Shown: positions 10,950 through 19,883 of the stretch, piece after piece
Layout of the letters: every line of letters starts with the position of its first letter
Numbering within the stretch: the first letter of the stretch is position 1
Source: Colwellia sp. MB3u-41
Lineage (GTDB): Bacteria; Pseudomonadota; Gammaproteobacteria; Enterobacterales; Alteromonadaceae
DNA length: 64,000 nt
Assembly (NCBI RefSeq): GCF_014076845.1
Contig: NZ_JACGUT010000082.1
Span: 248,001 to 312,000, forward strand
Direction of reading: 5' to 3'
The notes under the pieces: model-generated
The model's database searches: none
What the model was told of the DNA's origin: nothing
What the model saw: the letters and a program-made list of their open reading frames with translations, nothing else
Made by a program: the position numbers and the translations under genes

Positions 10950-11011
10950 TTTGGGTAACACCATCTTACTGAATACCAAGTGATCAATTCGGTATCGGGT
11001 TTATTAACTAT

Positions 11012-11051
11012 TTTTAGTTTTAATTTTAATTTTAATTTTAATTTTAATTTT
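11012..11051. repeat. TTTTAA hexanucleotide tandem repeat between mraZ and rsmH
   Basis: Five perfect TTTTAA units occupy 11018-11047, with one degenerate unit before (TTTTAG, 11012-11017) and part of one after. It fills much of the untranslated space between the mraZ stop and the rsmH start. On the mRNA strand it reads as an A-rich (TTAAAA)n tract upstream of the rsmH ribosome binding region. Confidence 0.9.
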
Positions 11052-11056
11052 GCTAT

Positions 11057-11515
11057 TTACAGTGATAAGTCTAACAAGCGGTCAGTCAACTCAATTTCAC
11101 CTGACTGAATTTGGCTAATGCCTCTTTGCATTTGCGCTTGCCATGCATTTTCACTCCAAATTTCAAACTTTTTCAATTGTCCAACCAGCATCACACCTTT
11201 TTCTAAATTGGCATGAAGACGCAACGGACCATTAATCAATAAACGACCACTCTTATCAATTTCACAATCAGAAGCATTACCTAAAAGTACTTGCTGTAAC
11301 AATCGCTCTTGTGAGTTCATGCTAGACAAACTACACAATTTCAATTCTATTTCTTCCCATTCAGGAAGCGGGTAAAGGAGTAGGCAGGGATGTTGAATAT
11401 CGACGGTACAAACCATTTTTCCTTGGCAATCAGCAAATAGCTCTTCGCGGTACTTGGTCGGTACCGTGATTCTATTTTTGCTGTCGAGCGTAATTGCGCT
11501 AGTGCCTCTAAACAT
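11057..11515 (-). CDS. mraZ: MraZ, transcriptional regulator of the dcw cluster
   Basis: DNA-binding protein with two AbrB-like MraZ (SpoVT-AbrB) folds that represses its own operon in E. coli. The 152-residue product starts MFRGTSAITLDSKNRITVP, whose DxKxRxxxP pattern is diagnostic. The second copy of the fold contains CEIDKSGRLLING. It is the first gene of the cluster, with its promoter and a phased operator immediately upstream, as known from other bacteria. Confidence 0.97.
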   Translation of the reverse strand: MFRGTSAITLDSKNRITVPTKYREELFADCQGKMVCTVDIQHPCLLLYPLPEWEEIELKLCSLSSMNSQERLLQQVLLGNASDCEIDKSGRLLINGPLRLHANLEKGVMLVGQLKKFEIWSENAWQAQMQRGISQIQSGEIELTDRLLDLSL

Positions 11516-11539
11516 AATCCTGCTTTATTATTTTAGTAA

Positions 11540-11574
11540 TCCCTTAAGATCCACTAATTCCCACTTATTCCCAC
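11540..11574 (-). promoter_or_regulatory. MraZ operator: phased GTGGG direct repeats
   Basis: Read on the minus strand this is GTGGG-N5-GTGGG-N5-GTGGA, with a weaker fourth unit (AGGGA) at the same 10-bp phase. Units are at 11570-11574, 11560-11564, 11550-11554 and 11540-11544. MraZ is known to bind TGGG repeats spaced by 5 nt in the 5' region of mraZ. The units lie between the predicted -10 and the mraZ start codon, consistent with autorepression. Confidence 0.85.
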
Positions 11575-11582
11575 ATTGATGT

Positions 11583-11612
11583 AGTTTAGTGAGAAAAGTA
11601 AAGCCATGTCAA
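11583..11612 (-). promoter_or_regulatory. Candidate sigma70 promoter of mraZ
   Basis: On the minus strand a perfect TTGACA (11607-11612) is followed after 18 bp by TAAACT (11583-11588). It lies directly upstream of the MraZ repeats and about 70 bp before the mraZ start. The -10 match is moderate, so this is a prediction. Confidence 0.55.
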
Positions 11613-11771
11613 GCAAATATTAGTATAAATGAAAAGGCCTAACACCAATAAAATTAAGGCTTTGAGCAAAGTTGATGAATTTGTGGGGTTTTGTGGATCA
11701 TCACCCCAATATCTGCGTTAAAATTAATTTTTAAGCTGTTTTTGAGGAAAACATAGGCAGTTAGCGACCAC

Positions 11772-12644
11772 TTACGTGATACCAACCAGCCCTATTATTA
11801 ACAACCAAAAAGCGAAGAATAATTTCAACTTAGTTGCGGAGAAACGGGTGACTAACGTCTTAGCAAAAATGCCACCAAGCACCGCGCCAGGGCCAGCAAA
11901 AATGACGACTTGCCAGTAAACGTCAAATTGAATAAAGGTATGCTGCCAAATAGCTGCCCACACTGTAAAAGCTGAAACAATTACCGCTGCGGCAACCGCC
12001 AAGCTGATATCAAAACGGCGTAAAATCAAATATATGGCCAACAACTCACCTACGCCTACTGATAACCAAGCGGTTAACGCACCGCCAAAAAAACCTATTG
12101 TTATTAAGGCGAGCCAATCAAAAAGATAAAGTTGGCTGCATTCGCGATGCGCCTTTAAAAAGAACACCGTAACAATAATAAATACCCCAAGTACCAAAGA
12201 AAACCAGCTAAAGCTTTGATATAAAGAGGATGGTGATGTGATTTGGTTACCATAAACCCACCAAATTCCAACAATTGAGCTAGCTGTGGTGATGCTAATA
12301 ATACGTTTAAAACCTTGCCATAAACGTAATTGCGTTTTTTCATGCTTATAATGAAACCACCACGTGAGGGCACCTGCGGTCATACCAAAACATTGAATAG
12401 CAAAGCTAGTCGCTATCGATTGTTGTTCAGTAAAGTTGAGTTGATTAAACAATGGAATAAAGACAACACCACCGCCCGCACCTGTCGAATTCGCAAAAAT
12501 AGCGCCAAGAACCCCCATAAAACTAAATACCCCATATTCATTGATGCTTTCAAGTATTAACGGAGACAGAAAAAGCATGCCAAGCCAGATAGCAATAAAG
12601 GTAAAAATGAAATTAGGATTGTTTAAGCGAAGGAAACTCATCAA
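11772..12644 (-). CDS. TauE/SafE-family membrane permease
   Basis: Probable anion exporter of the TauE/SafE (sulfite exporter) family in the inner membrane. The 290-residue protein has about eight hydrophobic segments. The first repeat carries GVLGAIFANSTGAGGGVVFIP and the second half contains GFFGGALTAWLSVGVGELLA, the paired glycine-rich signatures of this family. Substrate cannot be told from sequence. It follows the YcxB-like gene by 9 nt, so the two are probably cotranscribed. The downstream gap to mraZ contains the mraZ promoter. Confidence 0.85.
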   Translation of the reverse strand: MMSFLRLNNPNFIFTFIAIWLGMLFLSPLILESINEYGVFSFMGVLGAIFANSTGAGGGVVFIPLFNQLNFTEQQSIATSFAIQCFGMTAGALTWWFHYKHEKTQLRLWQGFKRIISITTASSIVGIWWVYGNQITSPSSLYQSFSWFSLVLGVFIIVTVFFLKAHRECSQLYLFDWLALITIGFFGGALTAWLSVGVGELLAIYLILRRFDISLAVAAAVIVSAFTVWAAIWQHTFIQFDVYWQVVIFAGPGAVLGGIFAKTLVTRFSATKLKLFFAFWLLIIGLVGIT

Positions 12645-12653
12645 TAATGAATG

Positions 12654-13139
12654 CTAGCTTTGCTGATCAAGTTTTTCAGTTAGGAATAAAATCGCGGCTG
12701 CTGATAAGTTTTTATTAGAGATATAGCTGCGCCCTTTAGCGTGTTTTATTAACCAACCCAGCTGGGTCGTTTCAATGAATAGCACATCAGGCCACAATAA
12801 CGTTAGGCTGGCATAAAATGATTTACTCACAATCCCCTGTTCATCTATCGTCAAGTCAACATTACCTTTTGCTGCTTTACTGAGCATTTGGCGCATAACC
12901 CACCAAGGTTTTTGATAATAAGTACTCACAGCTTCGAGAATACCTACAGCAAAAACAAACCAAGCGACATAGGGATTCATTTGCGTAAACAACACCAATA
13001 ACATGCCCGCAATAGTTAAAGCGATTGATTTTTTATAAGCATTAATAGGGGTAACAATGACAACAGATTCACTAAAACATTCTTGAAAGTGTGCTTTGTC
13101 TAGTTCGTAAGTTGTTGAGTAGGAAAACGGCTGCGACAT
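12654..13139 (-). CDS. YcxB-like membrane protein
   Basis: A 161-residue protein of unknown function. After a short soluble N-terminus, two hydrophobic segments follow closely (about residues 36-53 and 57-72, IALTIAGMLLVLFTQMNPYVAWFVFAVG region). A C-terminal soluble domain contains IDEQGIVSKSF, LLWPDVLFIETTQLGWLI and a serine/tyrosine patch. This layout, with a late tryptophan-containing strand, resembles the YcxB C-terminal domain family. No catalytic motif is visible. It sits 9 nt upstream of the TauE/SafE gene. Confidence 0.6.
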   Translation of the reverse strand: MSQPFSYSTTYELDKAHFQECFSESVVIVTPINAYKKSIALTIAGMLLVLFTQMNPYVAWFVFAVGILEAVSTYYQKPWWVMRQMLSKAAKGNVDLTIDEQGIVSKSFYASLTLLWPDVLFIETTQLGWLIKHAKGRSYISNKNLSAAAILFLTEKLDQQS

Positions 13140-13230
13140 AGTGGTTATAAACTCAGATAAAATAATGGTGTTATTTTACCTGAGTTTCTCTCAAATGATG
13201 AAGTAAATAGTCATTAATAGTCGTGACTAT

Positions 13231-15540
13231 TTACCCTTCTTCATTGAATGTTGGATTAACAACGTCTAACGTGATGTTTACTTCTGCAATCATATCAACT
13301 TCGACCCGATCAACACGTTGTAATCCTCGTGGTAATTTGTTGCCTCGACGACCGCGTTCCCCAAAGTAATGTTCAACATCACTCGGTTTAAGGGTTAATT
13401 TACGTTTACCCGCATGTAACGTTACTGAACTGTCAGCTGAAATTACGTTAAGTAACGAAACAAATTCTTCACGACTTTTCGCTCGAGCAGCAGATATATT
13501 AATAATTTTATTACCTTTACCTTTGCTTAATACCGGTAGGTCTTTGACAGGAAATACCAACATTCTACCTTCAGACGTAATAGCGAGTACTAACATATTG
13601 TCAATATTGGTGATAGGTAATGGTCTATTCACTTTAGCGTTTGCTGGCAAGCTCAGTAATGCCTTACCATTTTTATTACGACTGATCATGTCAGAAAATT
13701 TCCCAACAAAACCATAACCAGCATCACTACTGAGTAAGTATTTACTTTCATCACTCGCCATTAAGCTCGTGACGAAGGTTTCACCTGTTGATAAGCTAAA
13801 ACGGCCACTTAAGGGTTCACCTTGGCTTCGTGCGGTCGGTAAGGTATGCGCATCGGTTGTATAAGCACGCCCCGTTGAATCTATAAAAACTACCGGATTA
13901 TTACTGCGCCCTTTTGATGAGCATAAATAACTGTCCCCTGATTTATAACTCAACGCTTCGGGTTCAATGTCATGACCTTTAGCACAACGCGCCCAACCTT
14001 TGTGAGACACAACAACAGTAACCGCTTCACTGGGCACTAAATCTTTTTCAGAAAGTGCTTTGGCTTCACTGCGTTCAATAAGTACCGAACGACGGTCGTC
14101 ACCATATTTTTCAGCGGCTTCTTGAATTTCCTTTTTCATCAGCGTGTTCATACGCGCTGTTGAATTTAAGATTTTTTCAAGATATTCACGCTCTATATTA
14201 AGCTCAGCTTGCTCTGCTCTTATTTTTATTTCTTCAAGTTTAGCAAGTTGACGAAGCTTAATTTCTAATATTGATTCAGCTTGACGTTCTGATAAATCAA
14301 AACGGGAAATTAATTCCTCTTTTGGTTTATCAAAATTTCGGATAATTTCAATAACTTCATCAATATTTAAATAGGCGATTAACAAACCGTCTAATAAATG
14401 CAAACGTGCCAAAACTTTGTCAAGACGATACTGTAAGCGACGACGAACGGTTTCGCGGCGATACTCAAGCCACTCAGATAAAATTACCCGCAAGTCTTTT
14501 ACAGCAGGTTTATTATTTAAACCAATCATATTTAAGTTAACACGGTAACTTTTTTCTAAGTCGGTACTTGCAAACAAATGATTCATTAGTTGTTCTATAT
14601 CAACGCGATTAGAACGAGGAATAACAACTAAACGTGTTGGATTTTCATGATCAGATTCGTCACGTAAATCTACCACCATGGGTAATTTTTTCGCGTTCAT
14701 TTGCCCGGCAATTTGTTCGAGTATTTTTCCTCCCGAAGCTTGATGAGGTAAAGCAGTAATAACAATATCACCCTGCACTACTTCATAAATTGCACGCATT
14801 TTTATGCTGCCTTTACCGGTACGATATATTTTTTCAATATCGGCTTTAGGGGTAATTATTTCAGCATCTGTAGGGTAGTCAGGCCCCTTTACATATTCAA
14901 GTAAATCACCAATTTCTGCTTTAGGTTGCTCTATAAGATGAACACAGGCATTGGCAACTTCACGTACATTATGAGGCGGAATATCAGTAGCCATCCCCAC
15001 CGCAATACCTGTAATACCATTTAATAATATATGCGGTAAACGAGCGGGTAAGGTTTTAGGTTCATTCATGGTACCGTCAAAATTGGGTGTCCAATCGACA
15101 GTGCCTTGCCCTAATTCAGCCAATAATATTTCACTAAAGCGTGATAGTCGTGATTCTGTATAACGCATCGCGGCGAACGATTTTGGATCATCCGGCGCCC
15201 CCCAGTTTCCTTGTCCATCAACCAATGGATATCGATATGAAAACGGCTGAGCCATTAGTACCATCGCTTCATAACAAGCAGAGTCGCCATGTGGGTGAAA
15301 TTTACCCAACACATCGCCAACAGTACGCGCTGATTTTTTATATTTGGCGTTAGCAGACAAGCCTAATTCAGACATGGCATAAACGATACGTCTTTGTACA
15401 GGCTTTAAGCCATCGCCTATATGTGGCAAAGCTCGATCCATGATCACGTACATCGAATAGTTTAAATAAGACTCTTCGGTGAATTGTCGAAGTGGCCGCT
15501 GTTCAATACCTTCTAGGCTAAAATTAAGCGCGTCTGACAT
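13231..15540 (-). CDS. parC: ParC, topoisomerase IV subunit A
   Basis: Breakage-reunion subunit of topoisomerase IV, which decatenates replicated chromosomes with ParE. The 769-residue protein has the winged-helix region with [16 protein letters not shown], and the catalytic tyrosine is Tyr127 in AAMRYTE. The residues equivalent to E. coli Ser80 and Glu84 are Ser87 and Glu91, both wild type, so no quinolone-resistance change is seen here. A C-terminal beta-pinwheel follows from about residue 500. GyrA is longer (850 or more) and carries a GyrA box, which I do not see. parE is not in the window. Confidence 0.95.
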   Translation of the reverse strand: MSDALNFSLEGIEQRPLRQFTEESYLNYSMYVIMDRALPHIGDGLKPVQRRIVYAMSELGLSANAKYKKSARTVGDVLGKFHPHGDSACYEAMVLMAQPFSYRYPLVDGQGNWGAPDDPKSFAAMRYTESRLSRFSEILLAELGQGTVDWTPNFDGTMNEPKTLPARLPHILLNGITGIAVGMATDIPPHNVREVANACVHLIEQPKAEIGDLLEYVKGPDYPTDAEIITPKADIEKIYRTGKGSIKMRAIYEVVQGDIVITALPHQASGGKILEQIAGQMNAKKLPMVVDLRDESDHENPTRLVVIPRSNRVDIEQLMNHLFASTDLEKSYRVNLNMIGLNNKPAVKDLRVILSEWLEYRRETVRRRLQYRLDKVLARLHLLDGLLIAYLNIDEVIEIIRNFDKPKEELISRFDLSERQAESILEIKLRQLAKLEEIKIRAEQAELNIEREYLEKILNSTARMNTLMKKEIQEAAEKYGDDRRSVLIERSEAKALSEKDLVPSEAVTVVVSHKGWARCAKGHDIEPEALSYKSGDSYLCSSKGRSNNPVVFIDSTGRAYTTDAHTLPTARSQGEPLSGRFSLSTGETFVTSLMASDESKYLLSSDAGYGFVGKFSDMISRNKNGKALLSLPANAKVNRPLPITNIDNMLVLAITSEGRMLVFPVKDLPVLSKGKGNKIINISAARAKSREEFVSLLNVISADSSVTLHAGKRKLTLKPSDVEHYFGERGRRGNKLPRGLQRVDRVEVDMIAEVNITLDVVNPTFNEEG

Positions 15541-15680
15541 GAATTAATTCCTGAGTTGTCACCCTGTTAAGCGATAGCCCTAAAGGTGACTTTGATTATT
15601 ATTTTTAGATTGTATTCGCTGAGCTCTAGCTTATATGATTATACGAGAGGGGAAAATACTTCTTTAGCAATATGTCTAAA

Positions 15681-16982
15681 TTAGTCGTTATTATCTTGAG
15701 TTTGATCCTTAAACTGACAAACTTGATTGCGACCATTGCCTTTAGCAGAGTACATTGCTATATCAGCAGCATTAAGTAAATCGTCAAAATTTGGCGCAAC
15801 TTGCTCCAAACAAGCGACACCGATGCTTACAGTGAGATTTTGTTTAATGTTAAATTCAGACAAGTCTTTGTTTGCCACTTTTTCGCGTAAACGCTCAGCT
15901 ATAGCTTTAGCTTCAGCACAACCGACACCAGGTAAAACCCCAACAAACTCTTCGCCGCCTAAACGAGCAAACAGATCCCGAGAACGCATAGTTTCACTAC
16001 CTAACTGGGCAATTATTTTAATAATTTCGTCACCAACATCATGGCCATAATTGTCGTTTATATTTTTGAAAAAATCTATATCAAGCAAAATAACACTTAA
16101 GTTTTTTTTTGCATCTGTTGCTTTACCTACCGCTTGAGCACCCTTTTCAAATAAAGTACGTCGGTTGTATAAGTTCGTTAAACTGTCAATTTTTGCTAAA
16201 TACCTTAATTTTTTCTTCGCTTTGATTTGTCTAAATAAAAGTATAAGAAAAACAATAACAGTAATAAGCAAAATTGAAATATTACGTTGTTGGGCAAACT
16301 TTTTATTTTCTGCGGCAATAATGTTTAAACGTTTAATTTTATTTTGGTTGGCTAATAGTTCATTCTGTTTAATTTTTTGATCTGTGGCATAGGTTTTATT
16401 CAGATCTTTGATCTTTTCTGCTCGGGTCCCATCAAAATATTGATAACCATTTCTTATATATTGTTTCTTATAATCGAATGCTTGCTTAAAATCTTTCTGA
16501 GCAGAGAAAGACTTAGCTAAAATAAGGTTTACTTCTGAAAACTCAGGTAAATACAACTGTTTTTCGGGAATTTTATCTCGTAAAACCAATGTTTTTTCAA
16601 GCCAAATTATTGCCTGTTTGTCCTTGTTTGAGTAGTGTTCGATTAAACCATGTATAAAAAATATTAAATATTTTTCTGCAGCGTTAAAGGTTGAGTTAAT
16701 ATCTTCGAGTTGCAATAAAACATCTTCAACTTTAGCGGTATTCGTTGTAGATTTTTGTTGTACGAGAGATAACAAAGATAAAATTCGGTCATTAACGGGT
16801 AGAAGTTCTTTATTGTCTAAAATATTTTCGGGACCTGCTGATACGCTTAAACTATTATTTTCTTTATCGCTTACTTCATCCGCACCTAAAAAAGGCCGAG
16901 CTATTGCAGAAAATGCAGCACTTGCAAAACAAAGGCTCAGCAAGAAATTCTTTGAAATACCCATGAAAAAAGTATATCTCAT
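15681..16982 (-). CDS. Membrane diguanylate cyclase (GGDEF), second of a pair
   Basis: Probably makes c-di-GMP from two GTP. The 433-residue protein has an N-terminal signal-like segment (NFLLSLCFASAAFSAIA), a helical periplasmic region with weak TPR character, one membrane segment (ISILLITVIVFLILLF, near residues 235-250) and a C-terminal GGDEF domain. The active site is GGEEF, preceded five residues earlier by RSRD, the RxxD product-inhibition site, so both catalysis and feedback look intact. Its ATG shares one base with the stop of the preceding gene (TAATG), which suggests coupled translation. A second in-frame ATG at 16964 is an alternative start. Confidence 0.87.
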   Translation of the reverse strand: MRYTFFMGISKNFLLSLCFASAAFSAIARPFLGADEVSDKENNSLSVSAGPENILDNKELLPVNDRILSLLSLVQQKSTTNTAKVEDVLLQLEDINSTFNAAEKYLIFFIHGLIEHYSNKDKQAIIWLEKTLVLRDKIPEKQLYLPEFSEVNLILAKSFSAQKDFKQAFDYKKQYIRNGYQYFDGTRAEKIKDLNKTYATDQKIKQNELLANQNKIKRLNIIAAENKKFAQQRNISILLITVIVFLILLFRQIKAKKKLRYLAKIDSLTNLYNRRTLFEKGAQAVGKATDAKKNLSVILLDIDFFKNINDNYGHDVGDEIIKIIAQLGSETMRSRDLFARLGGEEFVGVLPGVGCAEAKAIAERLREKVANKDLSEFNIKQNLTVSIGVACLEQVAPNFDDLLNAADIAMYSAKGNGRNQVCQFKDQTQDNND

Positions 16983-18895
16983 TAAAAGTACACCCTGTTT
17001 TTACCTAATTTTTTCGCTTGATACATATTAATATCCGCATCTTTTATGAGTTGAGCAAAGCTTTTATCATTTTCTCTTTGGTTAGAAGATATACCAATAC
17101 TTACTGTAACACCTGCAAGGTCTTTACAAGACCAGACTTGATTATAAATACTTAAGCGCAACCGTTCAGCAATCTCGTAAGCACTTTGTGATGACGTATC
17201 AGGTAACAAAATAATAAATTCTTCACCACCAAAACGGCCAAAACTGTCATTTTTACGCATAATACTATTTGCTAACTCAGCAATATTTTTAAGTATTTTG
17301 TCGCCAGTATTATGTCCGAAATCATCATTGATTGCTTTAAAGTTATCAACGTCAAGCATAAGTAAACTAAAAAAACTTTGTTCTTTTTTTGCGTGAATAA
17401 GCATTTGTTCGCCCAATTCCATTAAGCGTCGGCGGTTAGCAACGCCGGTTAAATCATCTACTTGGCTAATGCGAACTAAATGTTTTTGACTTTGTACCAT
17501 TTTAAACAAAAACCAGGCTAGTGATAATACGATCAAAGCCACAAAAAAAATCAAAAATTGTAAGTTTTTTTCATGGTAGGTTACATCGCTCAGTTGTATT
17601 ATTTGTACAGAACGCTCCTGCTCAAGAATTTTATTTTTTAGGTCTGCTTGTTTACTTTCATAACGTAGCCTAAGTTCTTCAACCTTTTCCATATTTACGT
17701 TTAACTGATCGTTAAATAAACGAGTGAGATATTGGGACTGTTTTTCGTAAGCTTGTTTATATTTTTCTTTTTTATAATAAATTTCAGACTGCAAATACAT
17801 TAAATTATAATGTGAAAAGGTATTTTTAGTTTGACTGTTTCGTGCTAATAATTTTTCAGAAATGTCTAAACTTTCAAGTGCTTCATCGTAGCGTTCCATT
17901 GCTTCAAGTACGTATGCCTTGTTTACATTAAAATACAATAACGCGTTATGCTGCTGTACGCCTTTAAGGTACTTTTCTGCAAGCGTAATATACTGATAGG
18001 CAACGTCTAAATCAGGCGTTTTTTTCATAGCGTGCGACATAGATAAACGCGTGTAAACACCACCAATAAGTTCGTTATTACTTAATTTACTCGCGCTCTC
18101 TATAACTTCTTCAAACAAGGGAATCGCTTGTTCATAACGATTTTCTTCCATGTGATTTATCGCTATATTTTGTAAACTATTTAGCGCATAAAGTTCCATG
18201 CCTGCTTTTTTATAATGTTCATAAGATGCTTGGTAAAATTTTACTGATTTTTGAGAATTAAACATATAAGAGTATAAAATACCCAACTCACTATTAACCG
18301 ACCCTTTAAGCTCCTCATTATCGAGTGTATTCGCAATGACCAAAGCATTATTGAGCATAGTTAGTGATTTTTCGAATTGTTCTGTTAAGTAATAAACCGC
18401 GCCTAAATTTATAAAGCCATCAGCAATAAATTTTTCGGCATCTAGTGATTCAGCGACCTCTAAACCATTCAGATAGTTTTCGACCGCGCCATTAGCATCA
18501 CCTAAGCTTTCTAAAGAAAAACCACGTAAGTAAGAAAGTTCTGAAATTAAAAGGGTTGGACTAGTTAAATGCTGTGCAATTTTTAGCCCTTGAGACGCTG
18601 CATTATGCGCTAACCTATACTGCGAGGTTTCAATATATATTTCTGCCATTACTTGAAAATATTTCACCTGATTTTCAACAGTAAGCACATTGATATTTGT
18701 TTGATAAGAATCTAGCAGCGCAAGTGCACCGGCAATATTGGTATTTTGTAAGTGTTCAACGCGTTCTACAAAAAAGATGAAGTCACTATTTATTTTTTCA
18801 TCGTTGGCAAATGTTTGCATGGATATGAATAAATAATTAATCAAGAACCAAAAAATAAAGGTAACTTTTTTGTAACGTTTATTTAACAAATTCAA
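16982..18895 (-). CDS. TPR-sensor membrane diguanylate cyclase (GGDEF)
   Basis: A 637-residue protein with a signal-anchor (FIFWFLINYLFISMQTFA) and about 400 residues of tetratricopeptide-like helices (for example FINLGAVYYLTEQFEKSL and YDEALESLDISEKLL). A coiled coil, a membrane segment (FLIFFVALIVLSLAWFLF, near 450-470) and a C-terminal GGDEF domain follow. The motif is GGEEF, with RKND as the upstream RxxD inhibition site, so an active, feedback-controlled cyclase is expected. Periplasmic TPR plus GGDEF suggests a protein or peptide signal, but this is inference. It forms a two-gene unit with the cyclase downstream and probably arose with it by duplication. Confidence 0.87.
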   Translation of the reverse strand: MNLLNKRYKKVTFIFWFLINYLFISMQTFANDEKINSDFIFFVERVEHLQNTNIAGALALLDSYQTNINVLTVENQVKYFQVMAEIYIETSQYRLAHNAASQGLKIAQHLTSPTLLISELSYLRGFSLESLGDANGAVENYLNGLEVAESLDAEKFIADGFINLGAVYYLTEQFEKSLTMLNNALVIANTLDNEELKGSVNSELGILYSYMFNSQKSVKFYQASYEHYKKAGMELYALNSLQNIAINHMEENRYEQAIPLFEEVIESASKLSNNELIGGVYTRLSMSHAMKKTPDLDVAYQYITLAEKYLKGVQQHNALLYFNVNKAYVLEAMERYDEALESLDISEKLLARNSQTKNTFSHYNLMYLQSEIYYKKEKYKQAYEKQSQYLTRLFNDQLNVNMEKVEELRLRYESKQADLKNKILEQERSVQIIQLSDVTYHEKNLQFLIFFVALIVLSLAWFLFKMVQSQKHLVRISQVDDLTGVANRRRLMELGEQMLIHAKKEQSFFSLLMLDVDNFKAINDDFGHNTGDKILKNIAELANSIMRKNDSFGRFGGEEFIILLPDTSSQSAYEIAERLRLSIYNQVWSCKDLAGVTVSIGISSNQRENDKSFAQLIKDADINMYQAKKLGKNRVYF

Positions 18896-19072
18896 CCTCT
18901 TATTTATAGTTTCTATGATCCTTAGATCAACTTATCTTGCAGTATAAAACGATTTAAACCGAATAATAAACCGTTATTTGTAATTAATTATTTTTCATTT
19001 ATGTCTATAAAAAATAAAACTAGAACAACAACAAGTTTTAATATAAATTAGTAACGTTTTCAGTATTATAAA

Positions 19073-19149
19073 GTCCCTGTAGCTCAGTTGGATAGAGCAA
19101 GCGCCTCCTAAGCGCTAGGTCGGACGTTCGAATCGTCTCAGGGACGCCA
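19073..19149 (+). tRNA. tRNA-Arg (anticodon CCT)
   Basis: A complete 77-nt cloverleaf. The acceptor stem pairs GTCCCTG with CAGGGAC, the D arm contains AGCTCAGTTGGATAGAGC, and the anticodon stem AGCGC/GCGCT encloses the loop CTCCTAA with anticodon CCT (reads AGG). The T loop is TTCGAAT and the 3' CCA is encoded. No copy of its 3' end was noticed nearby, so there is no sign of an integrated element at this tRNA. Confidence 0.97.
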
Positions 19150-19376
19150 CCTCCAAAGTATGCAAATAATTTTAGCCAAGCATTGGCCGTAATTCTTATT
19201 TTGCATGAATATGTTAATAGCAAGATTAGTCGAGCTATTTACGCAGTTTTCTTGAACAACAAACTAATAATTCATTGAAGTACATAAATGCATTTATACT
19301 TTGAAAGCAGACTAATTGGAAAATTCAGGTTGCTTTCTACTTCGCTGTAACCCTGAATACCCCCTATATTTCAAAC

Positions 19377-19403
19377 ATAAAAAAGCCTCGTAAAACGAGG
19401 CTT
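19377..19403 (-). terminator. Rho-independent terminator
   Basis: On the minus strand, stem AAGCCTCG/CGAGGCTT with a short loop is followed by a run of six T. It lies 29 nt after the stop of the small minus-strand gene at 19432-19572. Confidence 0.85.
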
Positions 19404-19431
19404 CTAAAATATATACGCCCACCATCAAATA

Positions 19432-19572
19432 TTATTCACTGGTTGACTTTTCTACTGTAACATCCTTGTCTCCTACGATTGAGTTACTACTCAATGCTGC
19501 TGAAACAGCTAATACGATTACCGCAAAAAGCACTGTCGTCAGCTTAATTCCTCGTGAAGATGACCTGTTCAT
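19432..19572 (-). CDS. Small single-span membrane protein, 46 residues
   Basis: The frame is open from 19632, but I place the start at the ATG at 19572 because AGGAAC sits 5 nt upstream. The product begins MNRSSSRGIKL, continues with one hydrophobic segment (TTVLFAVIVLAVSAALSS) and ends with an acidic tail. The terminator right after the stop supports a real transcription unit. I do not recognise the family. Function unknown; a basic N-terminus followed by one helix fits a bitopic inner-membrane peptide or an uncleaved signal. Confidence 0.55.
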   Translation of the reverse strand: MNRSSSRGIKLTTVLFAVIVLAVSAALSSNSIVGDKDVTVEKSTSE

Positions 19573-19795
19573 AAATGTTCCTGTGTCAGGTGTTTTTGTT
19601 GTTATTTTGACATCTGTACAAAACTCAACCAATCTATACGATTAATATCGACAATTCAACCATTTATCAGCAATCAATTTTGATGAAATAGAAACGCCCT
19701 CCAATTACATCGTGTTAACATTAGTGTTGTTTTTAGTGATTTAATCTAACTAATATTAAAAAAAACACTTATTTGCATAATATCGTTTGCAGTTT

Positions 19796-19825
19796 AGTGG
19801 TGGTCTAGGCGAAAATGGCACCACT
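19796..19825. promoter_or_regulatory. Inverted repeat in the tkt upstream region
   Basis: AGTGGTG and CACCACT are separated by 16 nt, 58 nt before the transketolase start. It could be an operator or an mRNA hairpin; no known site is recognised. Confidence 0.3.
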
Positions 19826-19883
19826 TTCACCCTCATATACTTAGTTAATATAAGTATAAATATAATAAAGATTTGGAGTCAAT

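Noticed and set aside
19073-19149. tRNA-Arg as an integration site
   Set aside because: The genes on both sides are core, and no repeat of the tRNA 3' end was noticed nearby.
19038-19223. 61-residue minus-strand ORF containing VPETIRTSDLALRRRLLYP
   Set aside because: It is the antisense reading of the tRNA-Arg gene, a well-known false protein seen wherever such tRNAs occur.
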